DNA of 37,361 nucleotides. It comes from a virus. Under the pieces are notes generated by a model that saw only the letters and a program-made list of their open reading frames with translations, had not been told where the DNA came from and did not search any database. Made by a program: the position numbers and the translations under genes. Below, piece by piece: positions 16,746-24,492 of this stretch (positions within the stretch are counted from its first letter, which is position 1; every line of letters starts with the position of its first letter). The stretch spans positions 1 through 37,361 of the IMG/VR virus record IMGVR_UViG_3300046660_000801. One strand, given 5' to 3'.

Positions 16746-18232
16746 TACTTTCGAGCCGCGGCGGCGGCTTGCGAATCGCCCTGCCCATCCGACATCTGGC
16801 GCCCCTTCTGGAGCATCATGAGCACGTCCAGCAAGCCGAGATCGCGCAGCTTCTGGATGTCGTCGGCCAACTCCTTGAAGACGGCTTCAGGCTTGTAGCC
16901 GCGACGGCGCAGCTTCTCGCTGATGCTCGACAGGCCGCCGGCAATTTCATCGAGATCCGCGCGCACATCCTGCTGAGGATTGACGTAGTCCCATTTCGGT
17001 GTCGAGTGCTCAACCTGGTAGTCCGCCTGGTCGACCACACCACCGAGCACGGCGGCATCGGCGAAGGCTCGGCAGATGCGATCGCAAAGCCGCGGCACGA
17101 GCAGCGTCCATTGCAGCATTTCAACCTCGCGCACAAAGTCGAGACGGCGCACTCGCGCGCTGCTGAAGTTCACTTCGCTCACGTCGCCGGTCATCATTTC
17201 GTAGGTCACCCCGAAACCCGCCGAGATCAGGTGCAGTTGCCACTTGACATAGTCGGTGTACCCGGGCGCTGCCTTCGGCTCCACGACCGTGGTGGTCATG
17301 CCCATCGGCAGCTGGATGATGTTGCCGCCTGAGAGTGCGCCCAGTTCGTTTGTGCCCCGCCCGTTCACGCCCTCTTCGACCGTGGGCGGCGTGGCGAGTT
17401 GCGCGACGTCGCCGGATGCGAGTACGGAAAGGCGCGCCTCCAGATTCTTGCGCTGCAGCTCAGCATCCTCGTACACCTGCAGGTCGCGAACGCGCGCAAT
17501 CACGGGCGCCACACGCGGGAATCCACGGCCCTGGCCAGGTCGGTCAGGCGTGAAAAGGTGGATGATGTTTTCTGCCGAGACGAAGTGGCTGCTGCTGCGC
17601 CCGCGCATCGTGGTCACCATCTCGCCCGGGTGCTGGTCGAACAGCCAGTAGCCCGCCACGCGGCCCAGGGAGTCGTACTCGATTCCATTCACGACGGTGT
17701 TGGAGCTGCCTTCTGCGCGGCCGGTGCGATACGAATCCAGCCAGTCGATCTCCAGCAGCTGCAGCTGGAGAGGGACGGCAAGACTGTCGGACTTGCGCCG
17801 CTGCCGAAGTCGGATCAGCACCTCGCCATCCTGCTCCATCGCCCGATATGCCGCAGCCTGAATCCCATAGAGGTCAAGCCGCCCATCAGCATCGGCCTGG
17901 GACACCCATTCGGCCCATGCCTTGTTCAGCTTCGCCGCGCCTGGCCCCTTCCAGTTGGGCGTGATGCCGGTTCCGACGACGTTTGCCACCAGGGAGCGCA
18001 GGCCTTGCGCAATGTAGGGCACGTTCTGCACCAGGGCGCGCGAGCGCACGCGCAGCGTGCCGGCATCTACTGCATGGTCGGTGTTGGCGCTTGCGCCGGG
18101 GCGGCGCGGCTTCCAGCCGTCACGCTTGCTCGCTCCCTCGTACGCCCGCGTGAGCACGTCACGAATGTGGTGACGCCGAAGACCCTGCAGCGGGTTGAAG
18201 TAGCCAATCACGCGATCGATGACGTTGCTCAT
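16745..18232 (-). CDS. Portal protein, lambda gpB family
   Basis: A 495-residue portal protein. The N-terminus (VIDRVIGYFNPLQGLRRHHIRDV) and the block PYIAQGLRSLVANVVGTGITP are standard for lambda-family portals. LQLLEIDWLDS and VNGIEYDSLGRVAGYWLFDQHP are also family hallmarks, followed by a C-terminal wing region with DLDEIAGGLSSISEKLRRRGYKPE. Twelve copies form the ring through which the terminase pumps DNA. It follows the gpW-like gene with a one-base gap and is transcribed with the head genes. Confidence 0.9.
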   Translation of the reverse strand: MSNVIDRVIGYFNPLQGLRRHHIRDVLTRAYEGASKRDGWKPRRPGASANTDHAVDAGTLRVRSRALVQNVPYIAQGLRSLVANVVGTGITPNWKGPGAAKLNKAWAEWVSQADADGRLDLYGIQAAAYRAMEQDGEVLIRLRQRRKSDSLAVPLQLQLLEIDWLDSYRTGRAEGSSNTVVNGIEYDSLGRVAGYWLFDQHPGEMVTTMRGRSSSHFVSAENIIHLFTPDRPGQGRGFPRVAPVIARVRDLQVYEDAELQRKNLEARLSVLASGDVAQLATPPTVEEGVNGRGTNELGALSGGNIIQLPMGMTTTVVEPKAAPGYTDYVKWQLHLISAGFGVTYEMMTGDVSEVNFSSARVRRLDFVREVEMLQWTLLVPRLCDRICRAFADAAVLGGVVDQADYQVEHSTPKWDYVNPQQDVRADLDEIAGGLSSISEKLRRRGYKPEAVFKELADDIQKLRDLGLLDVLMMLQKGRQMSDGQGDSQAAAAARK

Positions 18233-18233
18233 G

Positions 18234-18446
18234 TCATTCCCCCCGCGCAGTCACGAAGGTATAGCGGAACGGACCTCCACTCCTCCCCGAAGCGGCTGCG
18301 GCCAGCTCCGCCGCAATGGTCTGCCGGGCCTTGAGCAGATCACTCATTGATCGGTAGGTGACGGTCCGCCCTCCGCTGGAGACGGTGAGTTCGCCGCTGG
18401 CAATGGCGGCGTCGATGGCGTTGAGGTCGGCGGTGGTGAAGGCCAT
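18234..18446 (-). CDS. gpW-like head-tail connector
   Basis: A 70-residue protein beginning MAFTTADLNAIDAAIASGELTV. TVTYRSMSDLLKARQTIAAEL follows in the middle and the C-terminus is basic. This is the compact helix-strand-helix pattern of lambda gpW, which binds the portal after packaging and stops DNA leaking. It is located immediately before the portal, as in lambda. The Mor-like reading frame overlaps its 5' third in another frame. Confidence 0.85.
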   Translation of the reverse strand: MAFTTADLNAIDAAIASGELTVSSGGRTVTYRSMSDLLKARQTIAAELAAAASGRSGGPFRYTFVTARGE

Positions 18447-18844
18447 GAGGCTGGCTCCGGTGAGTTGCTGTGCGGGGTCGCGGTGGACGACCGTACCGCC
18501 GAGCCCGTCTCATTTCCCGGAAAGGTGAGACGATCTTTCTTGCCGGACTGCTTGAGGATTCGGTAGACGGTGGCGCGTCCGATCCCCAGTCGCCGCGCCA
18601 CCTCTCTTGCATTGCGACCATTGAATAGGGACAGGACTTTCACGGCGAGCTCATGCCGATCGGATGGACCACGACTCGCGATATAGACACCTTCACCCTG
18701 GAACTCGGATCGGACGGCGCTTTTCGCCTTCGCCAGCCCAGGGCCCGCGAGACCAGGAAACTCCTCGAGCAGATACTCGAAGATGCGGTCGACCAGATCG
18801 GGATCCGTCGGCGTGTGGTTGATCATTCTTTGCATGGTCACCAA
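18344..18844 (-). CDS. Mor-family transcription activator-like HTH protein
   Basis: A 166-residue open frame between terminase and gpW. Residues about 10-110 look like the Mor transcription activator family: an N-terminal helical part (DLVDRIFEYLLEEFPGLA) and a helix-turn-helix (AREVARRLGIGRATVYRIL) near residues 79-97. The last 55 residues are Pro/Ser-rich and read through the gpW start region in a different frame, so the true C-terminus may be only partly functional. It begins seven bases before the terminase stop. A Mor-like activator here might control late head genes; a 25-bp dyad lies within its 3' half. The function is inferred. Confidence 0.7.
   Translation of the reverse strand: MVTMQRMINHTPTDPDLVDRIFEYLLEEFPGLAGPGLAKAKSAVRSEFQGEGVYIASRGPSDRHELAVKVLSLFNGRNAREVARRLGIGRATVYRILKQSGKKDRLTFPGNETGSAVRSSTATPHSNSPEPASWPSPPPTSTPSTPPLPAANSPSPAEGGPSPTDQ
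18507..18531. repeat. 25-bp dyad with GTCTCA and TGAGAC arms, copy 2
   Basis: The second copy of the dyad seen at 16721-16745, placed inside the 3' part of the Mor-like gene and 60 bases before the gpW start. The arms are identical and the centre keeps the GGAAA block. Confidence 0.5.
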
Positions 18845-20916
18845 TCTCGGCTGAAGCCCTTGGATGTTGGGCGGGATGAAGAAGCTGCGGCAGCAGGAAG
18901 TACGGCCAGCGGCGCGGCCTGAGCAGATTCGCCGCGCGAGGAAGAAGCCGCCTGCGACGGCACTTCGAAAAGATCACCATTGGGCGGCTGAACCGCGGCT
19001 TCGAGGCGCGCCCACATCTTGTCGGTGTAGGTATGCAACGCCAGGCGGTGCTCGCAGAACATGGAATACACCGTGCAGTCGAGCGCCTCGTTGCGGGAAT
19101 GGTTGACGTTGACCCAGCGCGTCTCGTGACCACGGGCCGTACGCACCGGCACCCGCGCTTCGGCGGTCAGGTGCTGGAAAAACACATCGGGCAGTTCCTT
19201 GCTGAAGTGCACATAGCCCGGCCCCGGCTGGGTCACCTGCAGTTGGCCGAAGAACAGGTCCTTCGCCGTGTCAGTCCCGATGTACCAGAGCTTGACTCCC
19301 CGGCGGATGGTGCGCCCCATGAAGTTCACATCCTGTAGCGTGGCCTTGCCGCCGATGGGCTTGCCTGGCTGCGGATCGCCGCGCCCGGCGAACACCTTGC
19401 AGTGCCGGCGCGATTCGCGCATGCGGGCGAAGTTGTAGCCCTGGTGCGTGAAGTGGCCCATCATGTCCACGGCCGCCGCCTCGATGTGCAGCACCTGGCC
19501 GCTCGCGTGCGGGAAGGTGCTGAGCAGGTAGGGGTCGAGTTTCTGCTCCCACTCCGCGGGGTCGGCCGGATTGGCGGGGATCACGCAATAGTCGATCACC
19601 CAACGCTCGCCGCCGCGACCGATTGCCCAGACAACGATCTCGAACCGATTGCCCTGCACGTCGACGCCGGCCACCAGGACGAGGCCGCCCATGGGGACGG
19701 TGCGCAGCGGATAGGCTTCGGCGCGCTGCTGGAGCGAGTTGAGCTCGACCTTCTCCGCTTCGTCGTCTTCCCAGGTTTCGCCGAGCGTTTCGTTGACGAA
19801 GCCCTGCAGCGGCCCCTTGTCCCCAGCTCGCCGCTTCGCCATGGCTTCCAGGAACTGCCGCACGATCGCGATCCAAGTCGCCTGCGGGCTGTAGGCCGTC
19901 CAGATCTTGAATGCCACATGCCGCGGCGGCTTGATTGGCATCAGCGCAGCATCCCTCCAGACGCTGTCCTGACCGTAGCGCCAGTTGCCGCATTCGCTCA
20001 CCCAGGCACCCGCGCCCCACACCTTCAGGTACTCGGCCTGGGTGATGTGCTCGTGGCAATGCGGACACACATGCGTCACGACCTCCGGGTTCGCGGTGTC
20101 GAACTTGAATCCGTGCGTGGCGCCCTTGCCGCCCCACATCAGCGGATGCTCCGCATCGCAGTGCGGGCAGGCGATGTAATAGCGCATGCGCGCTTGCGCG
20201 GCCAGCGTTCGCCCCTCGATGTGACTTAGGCCCTTCACGCGCGGCGTGCTGCCGAGGATGTGTTTCGGAAAGGTCGCGCCTTCAAGCCGCTTCGCCGTGA
20301 GCGTGTGCGGGTCCGAGCTGCGCTCGATGAGCTGGTCGAAGCCGTCGACCTCGTCGACCTTGGCGCTGGCCACCGTGATGCGCCGGTAGTTTTTTGCTGC
20401 CTTGCCTCCGCGAAGATGGAGGATGCTGCCGAGGAACTTCTTGTGCTGGAGCGTGTTGTTCTTGCTCTTCGCCATGAAGGACGGGAACACCTTCCGCATC
20501 ACCTCGACGTCGCGCAACATCGGCTCCAGCTCGGTCTTGCAGAAGTCGTCGCTGTCGTCGTCGGTCGGCTGCCACAGCGCCTGGTTGCGGCGCTTGTGGT
20601 GCGCGTCGTAGGCGATGCAGGCCAGCAGCATCTTGGTGTAACCCACGCGCGCGGACTTGAAGACGTCGACCTCCTCGATCCGGTCATCGCCCATCGCATC
20701 CATGATGCCGGGCTGGAACGGGTAGGCCTCCCATTTCTTCTGCTGCTGCGACGACTCGGCGGACAGGTAGAAGTGCTTCGCAGCCCATTCCGACAGTCGC
20801 AGCGGCGGCTCGACCTTCAACGGCTCCAGACCCACGCGCACGGCGCGCCGGATCTCGCTCACGCACTCCGGTGAAATGCTCTCGATGTCATAGGCGTCGA
20901 AGTCGCGGGCGCCCAT
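18838..20916 (-). CDS. Terminase large subunit, lambda gpA family
   Basis: A 692-residue packaging motor and cos-cleaving nuclease. The N-terminal ATPase has a Walker A-like loop in FKSARVGYTKM (about residues 87-97) and a Walker B-like segment in AKVDEVDGFDQL (about 184-195). A zinc-knuckle-like CPHCDAEH and CPHCHEH pair lies near 248-290. The C-terminal nuclease region includes AGVDVQGNRFEIVVWAIG. These are signatures of the gpA (GpA_ATPase and GpA nuclease) family, which implies cos packaging. It follows the small subunit directly (stop of one beside start of the next) and overlaps the Mor-like gene by seven bases. Confidence 0.92.
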   Translation of the reverse strand: MGARDFDAYDIESISPECVSEIRRAVRVGLEPLKVEPPLRLSEWAAKHFYLSAESSQQQKKWEAYPFQPGIMDAMGDDRIEEVDVFKSARVGYTKMLLACIAYDAHHKRRNQALWQPTDDDSDDFCKTELEPMLRDVEVMRKVFPSFMAKSKNNTLQHKKFLGSILHLRGGKAAKNYRRITVASAKVDEVDGFDQLIERSSDPHTLTAKRLEGATFPKHILGSTPRVKGLSHIEGRTLAAQARMRYYIACPHCDAEHPLMWGGKGATHGFKFDTANPEVVTHVCPHCHEHITQAEYLKVWGAGAWVSECGNWRYGQDSVWRDAALMPIKPPRHVAFKIWTAYSPQATWIAIVRQFLEAMAKRRAGDKGPLQGFVNETLGETWEDDEAEKVELNSLQQRAEAYPLRTVPMGGLVLVAGVDVQGNRFEIVVWAIGRGGERWVIDYCVIPANPADPAEWEQKLDPYLLSTFPHASGQVLHIEAAAVDMMGHFTHQGYNFARMRESRRHCKVFAGRGDPQPGKPIGGKATLQDVNFMGRTIRRGVKLWYIGTDTAKDLFFGQLQVTQPGPGYVHFSKELPDVFFQHLTAEARVPVRTARGHETRWVNVNHSRNEALDCTVYSMFCEHRLALHTYTDKMWARLEAAVQPPNGDLFEVPSQAASSSRGESAQAAPLAVLPAAAASSSRPTSKGFSRDW

Positions 20917-21459
20917 CTAGTCGGTCTCGTCGTCGAACACGGTGCTGTCAGCGTCATCGCCCTCGATATCGTCGGGCCCGGCGATCTCCGCCACCTGCAG
21001 GGTCGCGGTGTCCGAAACCCAGCCATTTCGCGCCGCGGCCACCCCGCGCGCGATCGCGTCGCGGGCTTCGTCGGACATGTCGGGCGCGATCTTGTGCAGT
21101 TGACCAGGCAGCGCTTCGAGCTGCGCAGCCACGGACTGGCTCGCACTTGCGAGGACCTCGCTCAGCAGGCCAACGGGCGCGAACTCGCGGCGGGACACTG
21201 CATTCTTGAGGGCCTGCGAGATGCGCTGCTCGCGCGCCAGCTGCGCGCGCTCTTGCACCAGGTCGAGCTCGCCATCCGAGCCACGCCCCGCCGCCATGGC
21301 GCGCAGCCGGCCACAGTAGGCCAGCAACCACGCCCCCACGGATCCGCCCTCGGGTAGGTGGCCCGAGCGCACGAGATCCGAGACTGCCTGTTGCGAAACC
21401 CCGACCAGCTCCCCGAACGCGGCCTGCGTTGGTAGGCTGGAAAGGTCAATCATCACCAT
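20917..21459 (-). CDS. Terminase small subunit, Nu1-like DNA-binding protein
   Basis: A 180-residue protein, the DNA recognition subunit of terminase. The N-terminal winged helix-turn-helix reads TQAAFGELVGVSQQAVSDLVRSG (about 11-33), and a helical oligomerisation region and acidic tail follow (EGDDADSTVFDDETD). The pattern is that of the DUF1441/Nu1 family. It should bind the packaging site lying just upstream of its own gene, as Nu1 binds cosB in lambda. A strong AAGGGGG ribosome site lies five bases before the ATG but falls inside a short hairpin (21461-21481). Confidence 0.85.
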   Translation of the reverse strand: MVMIDLSSLPTQAAFGELVGVSQQAVSDLVRSGHLPEGGSVGAWLLAYCGRLRAMAAGRGSDGELDLVQERAQLAREQRISQALKNAVSRREFAPVGLLSEVLASASQSVAAQLEALPGQLHKIAPDMSDEARDAIARGVAAARNGWVSDTATLQVAEIAGPDDIEGDDADSTVFDDETD

Positions 21460-21460
21460 A

Positions 21461-21481
21461 CAACCCCCTTAGGGAGGGTTG
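21461..21481. promoter_or_regulatory. Hairpin covering the terminase small subunit ribosome site
   Basis: CAACCC at 21461-21466 pairs with GGGTTG at 21476-21481. On the minus-strand transcript the AAGGGGG ribosome site is in one arm, so the hairpin may limit translation of the small subunit. Confidence 0.4.
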
Positions 21482-21539
21482 AAAGTAGCGCGCGGTCGGG
21501 CTTCGAATTACCCGTACTCAGGCCTTCCCAGGAGGACCC

Positions 21540-21571
21540 GTGGCCGGGGGTGGGGCCCCGCCCCCGGCCAC
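21540..21571. repeat. Perfect 11-bp-stem hairpin upstream of terminase genes, packaging-site candidate
   Basis: GTGGCCGGGGG is followed by a ten-base GGGGCCCC-containing loop and the exact complement CCCCCGGCCAC. It lies in the 136-base gap (21460-21595) between the Z-like gene and terminase, the position of cos in lambda. It may be part of a cos site, a terminator without a T-run, or both. Confidence 0.5.
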
Positions 21572-21595
21572 GGCTTCGGTTCGGGTGACGCACCA

Positions 21596-22390
21596 TCACG
21601 GCGCACCCCCGCCAGGGCGCGCCGTGCGCAGCGCCTGCGCCACTGCCGCCTCGAGGTGGCGCGGCAACACGCGGCGGACCGTATCCTGCGCCACCTCCTC
21701 GAAGCGGAAGCGAACCCGATAGCTGGCGCGCGACACAAACAGAAGAACAGGCGCGACCTTCGAGCCCAGGACGTCATGCGGCGTTCGCACCCATACACCT
21801 CGCGGCAAGTGCTGGGCCATGCGCCCCTTGCTCCACGAGTGACCGCCCATTGGATGCGTCCCCTTGCCGGTGCTGACGAAGTACGCTTCGCGGGCGCGCT
21901 TCGTCCGACTGCGCCTGCTGCCCGTGGCATTGGCATCGAAGCCCGCGGTAGTGAACGCCTGAAGCTGGCTGAGAATCTTCACGATCTGACCGCGGCTCAT
22001 GTTGCCAAACCCATCGAGCTTGGCCGCATTGCCAGGCACCGCGCGCTCGTTCGATCGCATGACGCCGCGCTCCACGAGCATTGCCTCGAAGCGCTTTAGA
22101 GGGCGCGACCCGCCGACGATTTGCGGAAGGAGATAGTGGTTCGCTCGTTCGCTGTCCTTGACCCACACGCGTGCCGTGAGGTCAGCCTTCGTCGATGGCT
22201 TGATGTACAGCGAGTTGAGCGTGTATCGCGTCGGCCGATCGAACACCGCGCCGATCTGCTCGCGCTCTGCCTTGCGCACATCCTGCGCCGTGCGGTTGAT
22301 TGCCAATGACAATGCGAACGGCACCTGGCGCTGCTGCGATGCAAGCAGGCGCTTCACCTCAGGGAAGTTGTCACGGATGTCAATCTGCAC
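21596..22390 (-). CDS. Minor tail protein Z-like
   Basis: A 264-residue protein with GTG start at 22390, chosen because GGAGGGAGGG lies just upstream; the longer ORF to 22774 only reads through the neighbouring gene. It begins VQIDIRDNFPEVKRLLASQQRQVPFALSLAINRTAQDVRKAE, the signature of the prophage minor tail protein Z (GPZ) family. A Lys/Arg-rich, fold-like region with WVKDSERANHYLLPQIVGG and MGGHSWSKGRMAQHLPRG follows. In lambda, Z acts at tail completion and sits among the tail genes. Here it lies upstream of terminase in the early-to-late junction, an unusual place, so the assignment is at family level and the timing of expression is uncertain. Confidence 0.68.
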   Translation of the reverse strand: MQIDIRDNFPEVKRLLASQQRQVPFALSLAINRTAQDVRKAEREQIGAVFDRPTRYTLNSLYIKPSTKADLTARVWVKDSERANHYLLPQIVGGSRPLKRFEAMLVERGVMRSNERAVPGNAAKLDGFGNMSRGQIVKILSQLQAFTTAGFDANATGSRRSRTKRAREAYFVSTGKGTHPMGGHSWSKGRMAQHLPRGVWVRTPHDVLGSKVAPVLLFVSRASYRVRFRFEEVAQDTVRRVLPRHLEAAVAQALRTARPGGGAP

Positions 22391-22931
22391 TGCGCCCTCC
22401 CTCCGTCGCGCTCGATCCATCCATCGCTGGCATGACTGCTGCCCAGGCCCATTCGATCGCCGGGCGTGATGCGCACGCCTGCTGCACCAGCGCGCGCGCA
22501 ACCTCAGCGACGCGCGTGCGCTCTGCTTCCGATGCCGCGCGTACCTGCTCATCTGCCAATCGGCTCGCCCGCCTCGCCTCGGCTCTCTTCTCGATCTGGT
22601 GCCGCACACGTTCGCGGTAGCGTGCCTCGCGCACTTCCTCGGGCAACGCCTTGCGCCCGGGAGACTTGCGGTTGCGGGCTGCCTCTGCGAGCTTCTCGGC
22701 CCTCGCCACTTGCGCGCGCAGAGCCTCCGCAACCTCTGCCACATGCCGCTCGACGCCGGCAGCTGTCGCAGCAAACCTCAGCGGCTCGCTATCGATGCAC
22801 CGACCTCGGTGCAGCACAAGCATCGCCCGCTTCACCTTCTGCAAGGGCAACCCGGACTTCTCCTGAAGATCCGAACACGAGAAGGAACCACCTTGCGCGA
22901 TGATCGCCAGAATCGTCCGAGCTGCGCTCAT
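22380..22931 (-). CDS. Winged-helix, coiled-coil early protein
   Basis: A 183-residue protein. The first 55 residues (ARTILAIIAQGGSFSCSDLQEKSGLPLQKVKRAML) look like a winged helix. A long Arg/Glu/Ala-rich helical region follows (EVAEALRAQVARAEKLAEAARNRK and onward). The start at 22931 rather than 22937 is set by GGAGG six bases upstream; it also overlaps the O-like gene stop (ATGA). Downstream of the replication gene this is the place of lambda P-like or regulatory proteins, but no ATPase or DnaC-like motif is visible. The last 11 bases overlap the Z-like gene. Role unknown; DNA-binding and oligomeric by appearance. Confidence 0.72.
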   Translation of the reverse strand: MSAARTILAIIAQGGSFSCSDLQEKSGLPLQKVKRAMLVLHRGRCIDSEPLRFAATAAGVERHVAEVAEALRAQVARAEKLAEAARNRKSPGRKALPEEVREARYRERVRHQIEKRAEARRASRLADEQVRAASEAERTRVAEVARALVQQACASRPAIEWAWAAVMPAMDGSSATEGGRSAD

Positions 22932-23872
22932 TTGCATCCTCCCTGGCGCTTCGACGCCGCTCCCGCAATCACGGCCTCCGACCATGGCCCATCGCCCGCC
23001 GCGAGCAACACGCTCGCGCGGTAAGCGCGCCAGTGCGCCTGGCGCTGGTCGTCGGTGAACGCATTGCCCAACGCCGCCAGAGAGAACGGCATGCCGAGCG
23101 ATGCGCCCATCGCCTGAACACCTTCCGACGAATGCCACCAGTTCGGCGGTACCGAGTCAGCCACATCGCGCCAGCGCTCACCGTGCAGCCATGCGCTGAA
23201 CATCGGCACGTAGCGCCCCTCCTCGCGCTGCCAATCCTCGGTGCGCGTTTGCGCCTCGATGGCCGCGATGATGCGCAGTTGGAGCGCCGGGTTCGGAGTC
23301 AGCTTGTTCCACGCTCGGCGCGCCCGTGCCTCGGCCTTCTTCTTCGGGTAGCGCCGGTACGCCGCATCGAATCCGCCATCCGCATCGGCTCCCGCATCCG
23401 GCTTTGCGGGCATCTGCATCGCATCGCGCTCGCCCCCCGCATCGGCGGGGGGTTGGGGGGTCTTTGTTTCTTGACGGTTCTTTATGGTTAGTGGCCGCGT
23501 GGCGGACCGGTTTAGTCCGCGAGGCGTACCGGTAGAGTACGCGTGGCGGACGGGTCCGTCTGGCGTACCGGTACGCGTGGCGGACGGGTCTGGCGAGTTG
23601 TCCACAGCGTGTGCTGTGAACTTGGCGGGCTCCACCCAGTACGTGGTTTTTCTGCCGTTGGTGCGGTCGGCGCGCACGACGCCGCTCGCCTCCAGCGAGG
23701 AGATGGCATCGATGACCGCCGTGCGCCCAAAGCACGTTCGCTCGCAGATGCGTTCCAGGCTGGGCCAGCAAAAGCCCTCGTCGTTCGCCATGTCGGCGAG
23801 CGACATCAGCACCGCCTTTGCAGGCGGCCGCATTTGAAATGGCCAGCACAGGCCCATGATGCGAGTGCTCAT
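22928..23872 (-). CDS. Replication initiator, phage O-like
   Basis: A 314-residue protein whose N-terminal 85 residues (GLCWPFQMRPPAKAVLMSLADMANDEGFCWPSLERIC...) form the helix-turn-helix domain of phage replication protein O and DnaT/DnaD-like initiators. A linker rich in Thr, Arg, Pro and Gly (about 90-150) is encoded by DNA repeats. The C-terminal part (FDAAYRRYPKKKAEARARRAWNKLTPNPALQLRIIAAIEAQ, WR...GERWRDVADSVPPNWW) is typical of phage replication organisers that recruit the host helicase. It binds, by analogy with lambda, iterons inside its own gene. It is coupled downstream to the winged-helix gene. Confidence 0.82.
   Translation of the reverse strand: MSTRIMGLCWPFQMRPPAKAVLMSLADMANDEGFCWPSLERICERTCFGRTAVIDAISSLEASGVVRADRTNGRKTTYWVEPAKFTAHAVDNSPDPSATRTGTPDGPVRHAYSTGTPRGLNRSATRPLTIKNRQETKTPQPPADAGGERDAMQMPAKPDAGADADGGFDAAYRRYPKKKAEARARRAWNKLTPNPALQLRIIAAIEAQTRTEDWQREEGRYVPMFSAWLHGERWRDVADSVPPNWWHSSEGVQAMGASLGMPFSLAALGNAFTDDQRQAHWRAYRASVLLAAGDGPWSEAVIAGAASKRQGGCK
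23497..23595. other. Iteron-like repeats in the O-like gene, replication origin candidate
   Basis: Five GGCG(G/T)AC(C/G)GGT copies start at 23501, 23523, 23545, 23562 and 23579, spaced 22, 22, 17 and 17 bases. The spacings are not codon multiples, so repetition is at DNA level. The adjacent stretch at about 23461-23495 is comparatively A/T-rich, as the unwinding region next to lambda iterons is. In lambda, O binds iterons located inside O. Confidence 0.65.
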
Positions 23873-23923
23873 TCGGGTGTCAGCACCTCGCCCGTATTCC
23901 GGCCGCCGATGAATGAACGCCCA

Positions 23924-24421
23924 TCACGCCGCCTTCACCGGCGTCAGCCTGGCGACCTTGCCCTCAGCATTCTTCGCGCACAGCTGGCCCAAGGTGTTCG
24001 CCGTCGCCCGGATGCTCTCGATGCCTTCGCGCGTGGCCTGAGCGAGCATGTTGTCCGACACGGCCGGCGCGGCATAGGCCGCAGACGCCGCCTGCAGCCA
24101 TTCGCCGTCTTCCTTGAAATTGGTCGCCAGCGTGGGCGACATCTCGCCCGCACCGCCTTGCGTCATGGGCATCACCACGCATCCGAGCGCAGCGGCGAGC
24201 GCGTGCAGCGGCGCCAAGTCGCCGGTTTCCTTGCAGATGGTGATGAACTCTTCCGGGCTGCAATGCGCGCCCGCATCGGTCGGGCTCACCTTGCGGCTCA
24301 AGATGCCATTGGAGATACGCATCAGCTTCGCGAGGCCCAGCGCCCCGTTCGAGCCATTGCTGTCTGGACTGCGGTAGCTCATGACCGCGGCTTGCAGCAG
24401 CGGCGTCACATCGAGATTCAT
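23924..24421 (-). CDS. Phage regulatory protein CII, CP76-type
   Basis: A 165-residue protein of the phage CII/CP76 family, short helical regulators in the early leftward or rightward operon. It begins VTPLLQAAVMSYRSPDSNGSNGALGLAKLMRISNGILSRKVSPTDAGAHCSPEEFITICKETGDLAPLHALAAALGCVV. This is a typical N-terminal helix-turn-helix and lysogeny-decision pattern of that family. It lies between cro and the O-like gene in the lambda order (cro, cII, O). Function would be activation of repressor or integrase promoters; target sites were not identified. Confidence 0.82.
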   Translation of the reverse strand: MNLDVTPLLQAAVMSYRSPDSNGSNGALGLAKLMRISNGILSRKVSPTDAGAHCSPEEFITICKETGDLAPLHALAAALGCVVMPMTQGGAGEMSPTLATNFKEDGEWLQAASAAYAAPAVSDNMLAQATREGIESIRATANTLGQLCAKNAEGKVARLTPVKAA

Positions 24422-24492
24422 GGCCGGTCTCCTGTCAAATCCGGGCGCGCGTTGAAGTTGTTGCCTGGCAGCGCACGCGGTGCAATGCAGGC

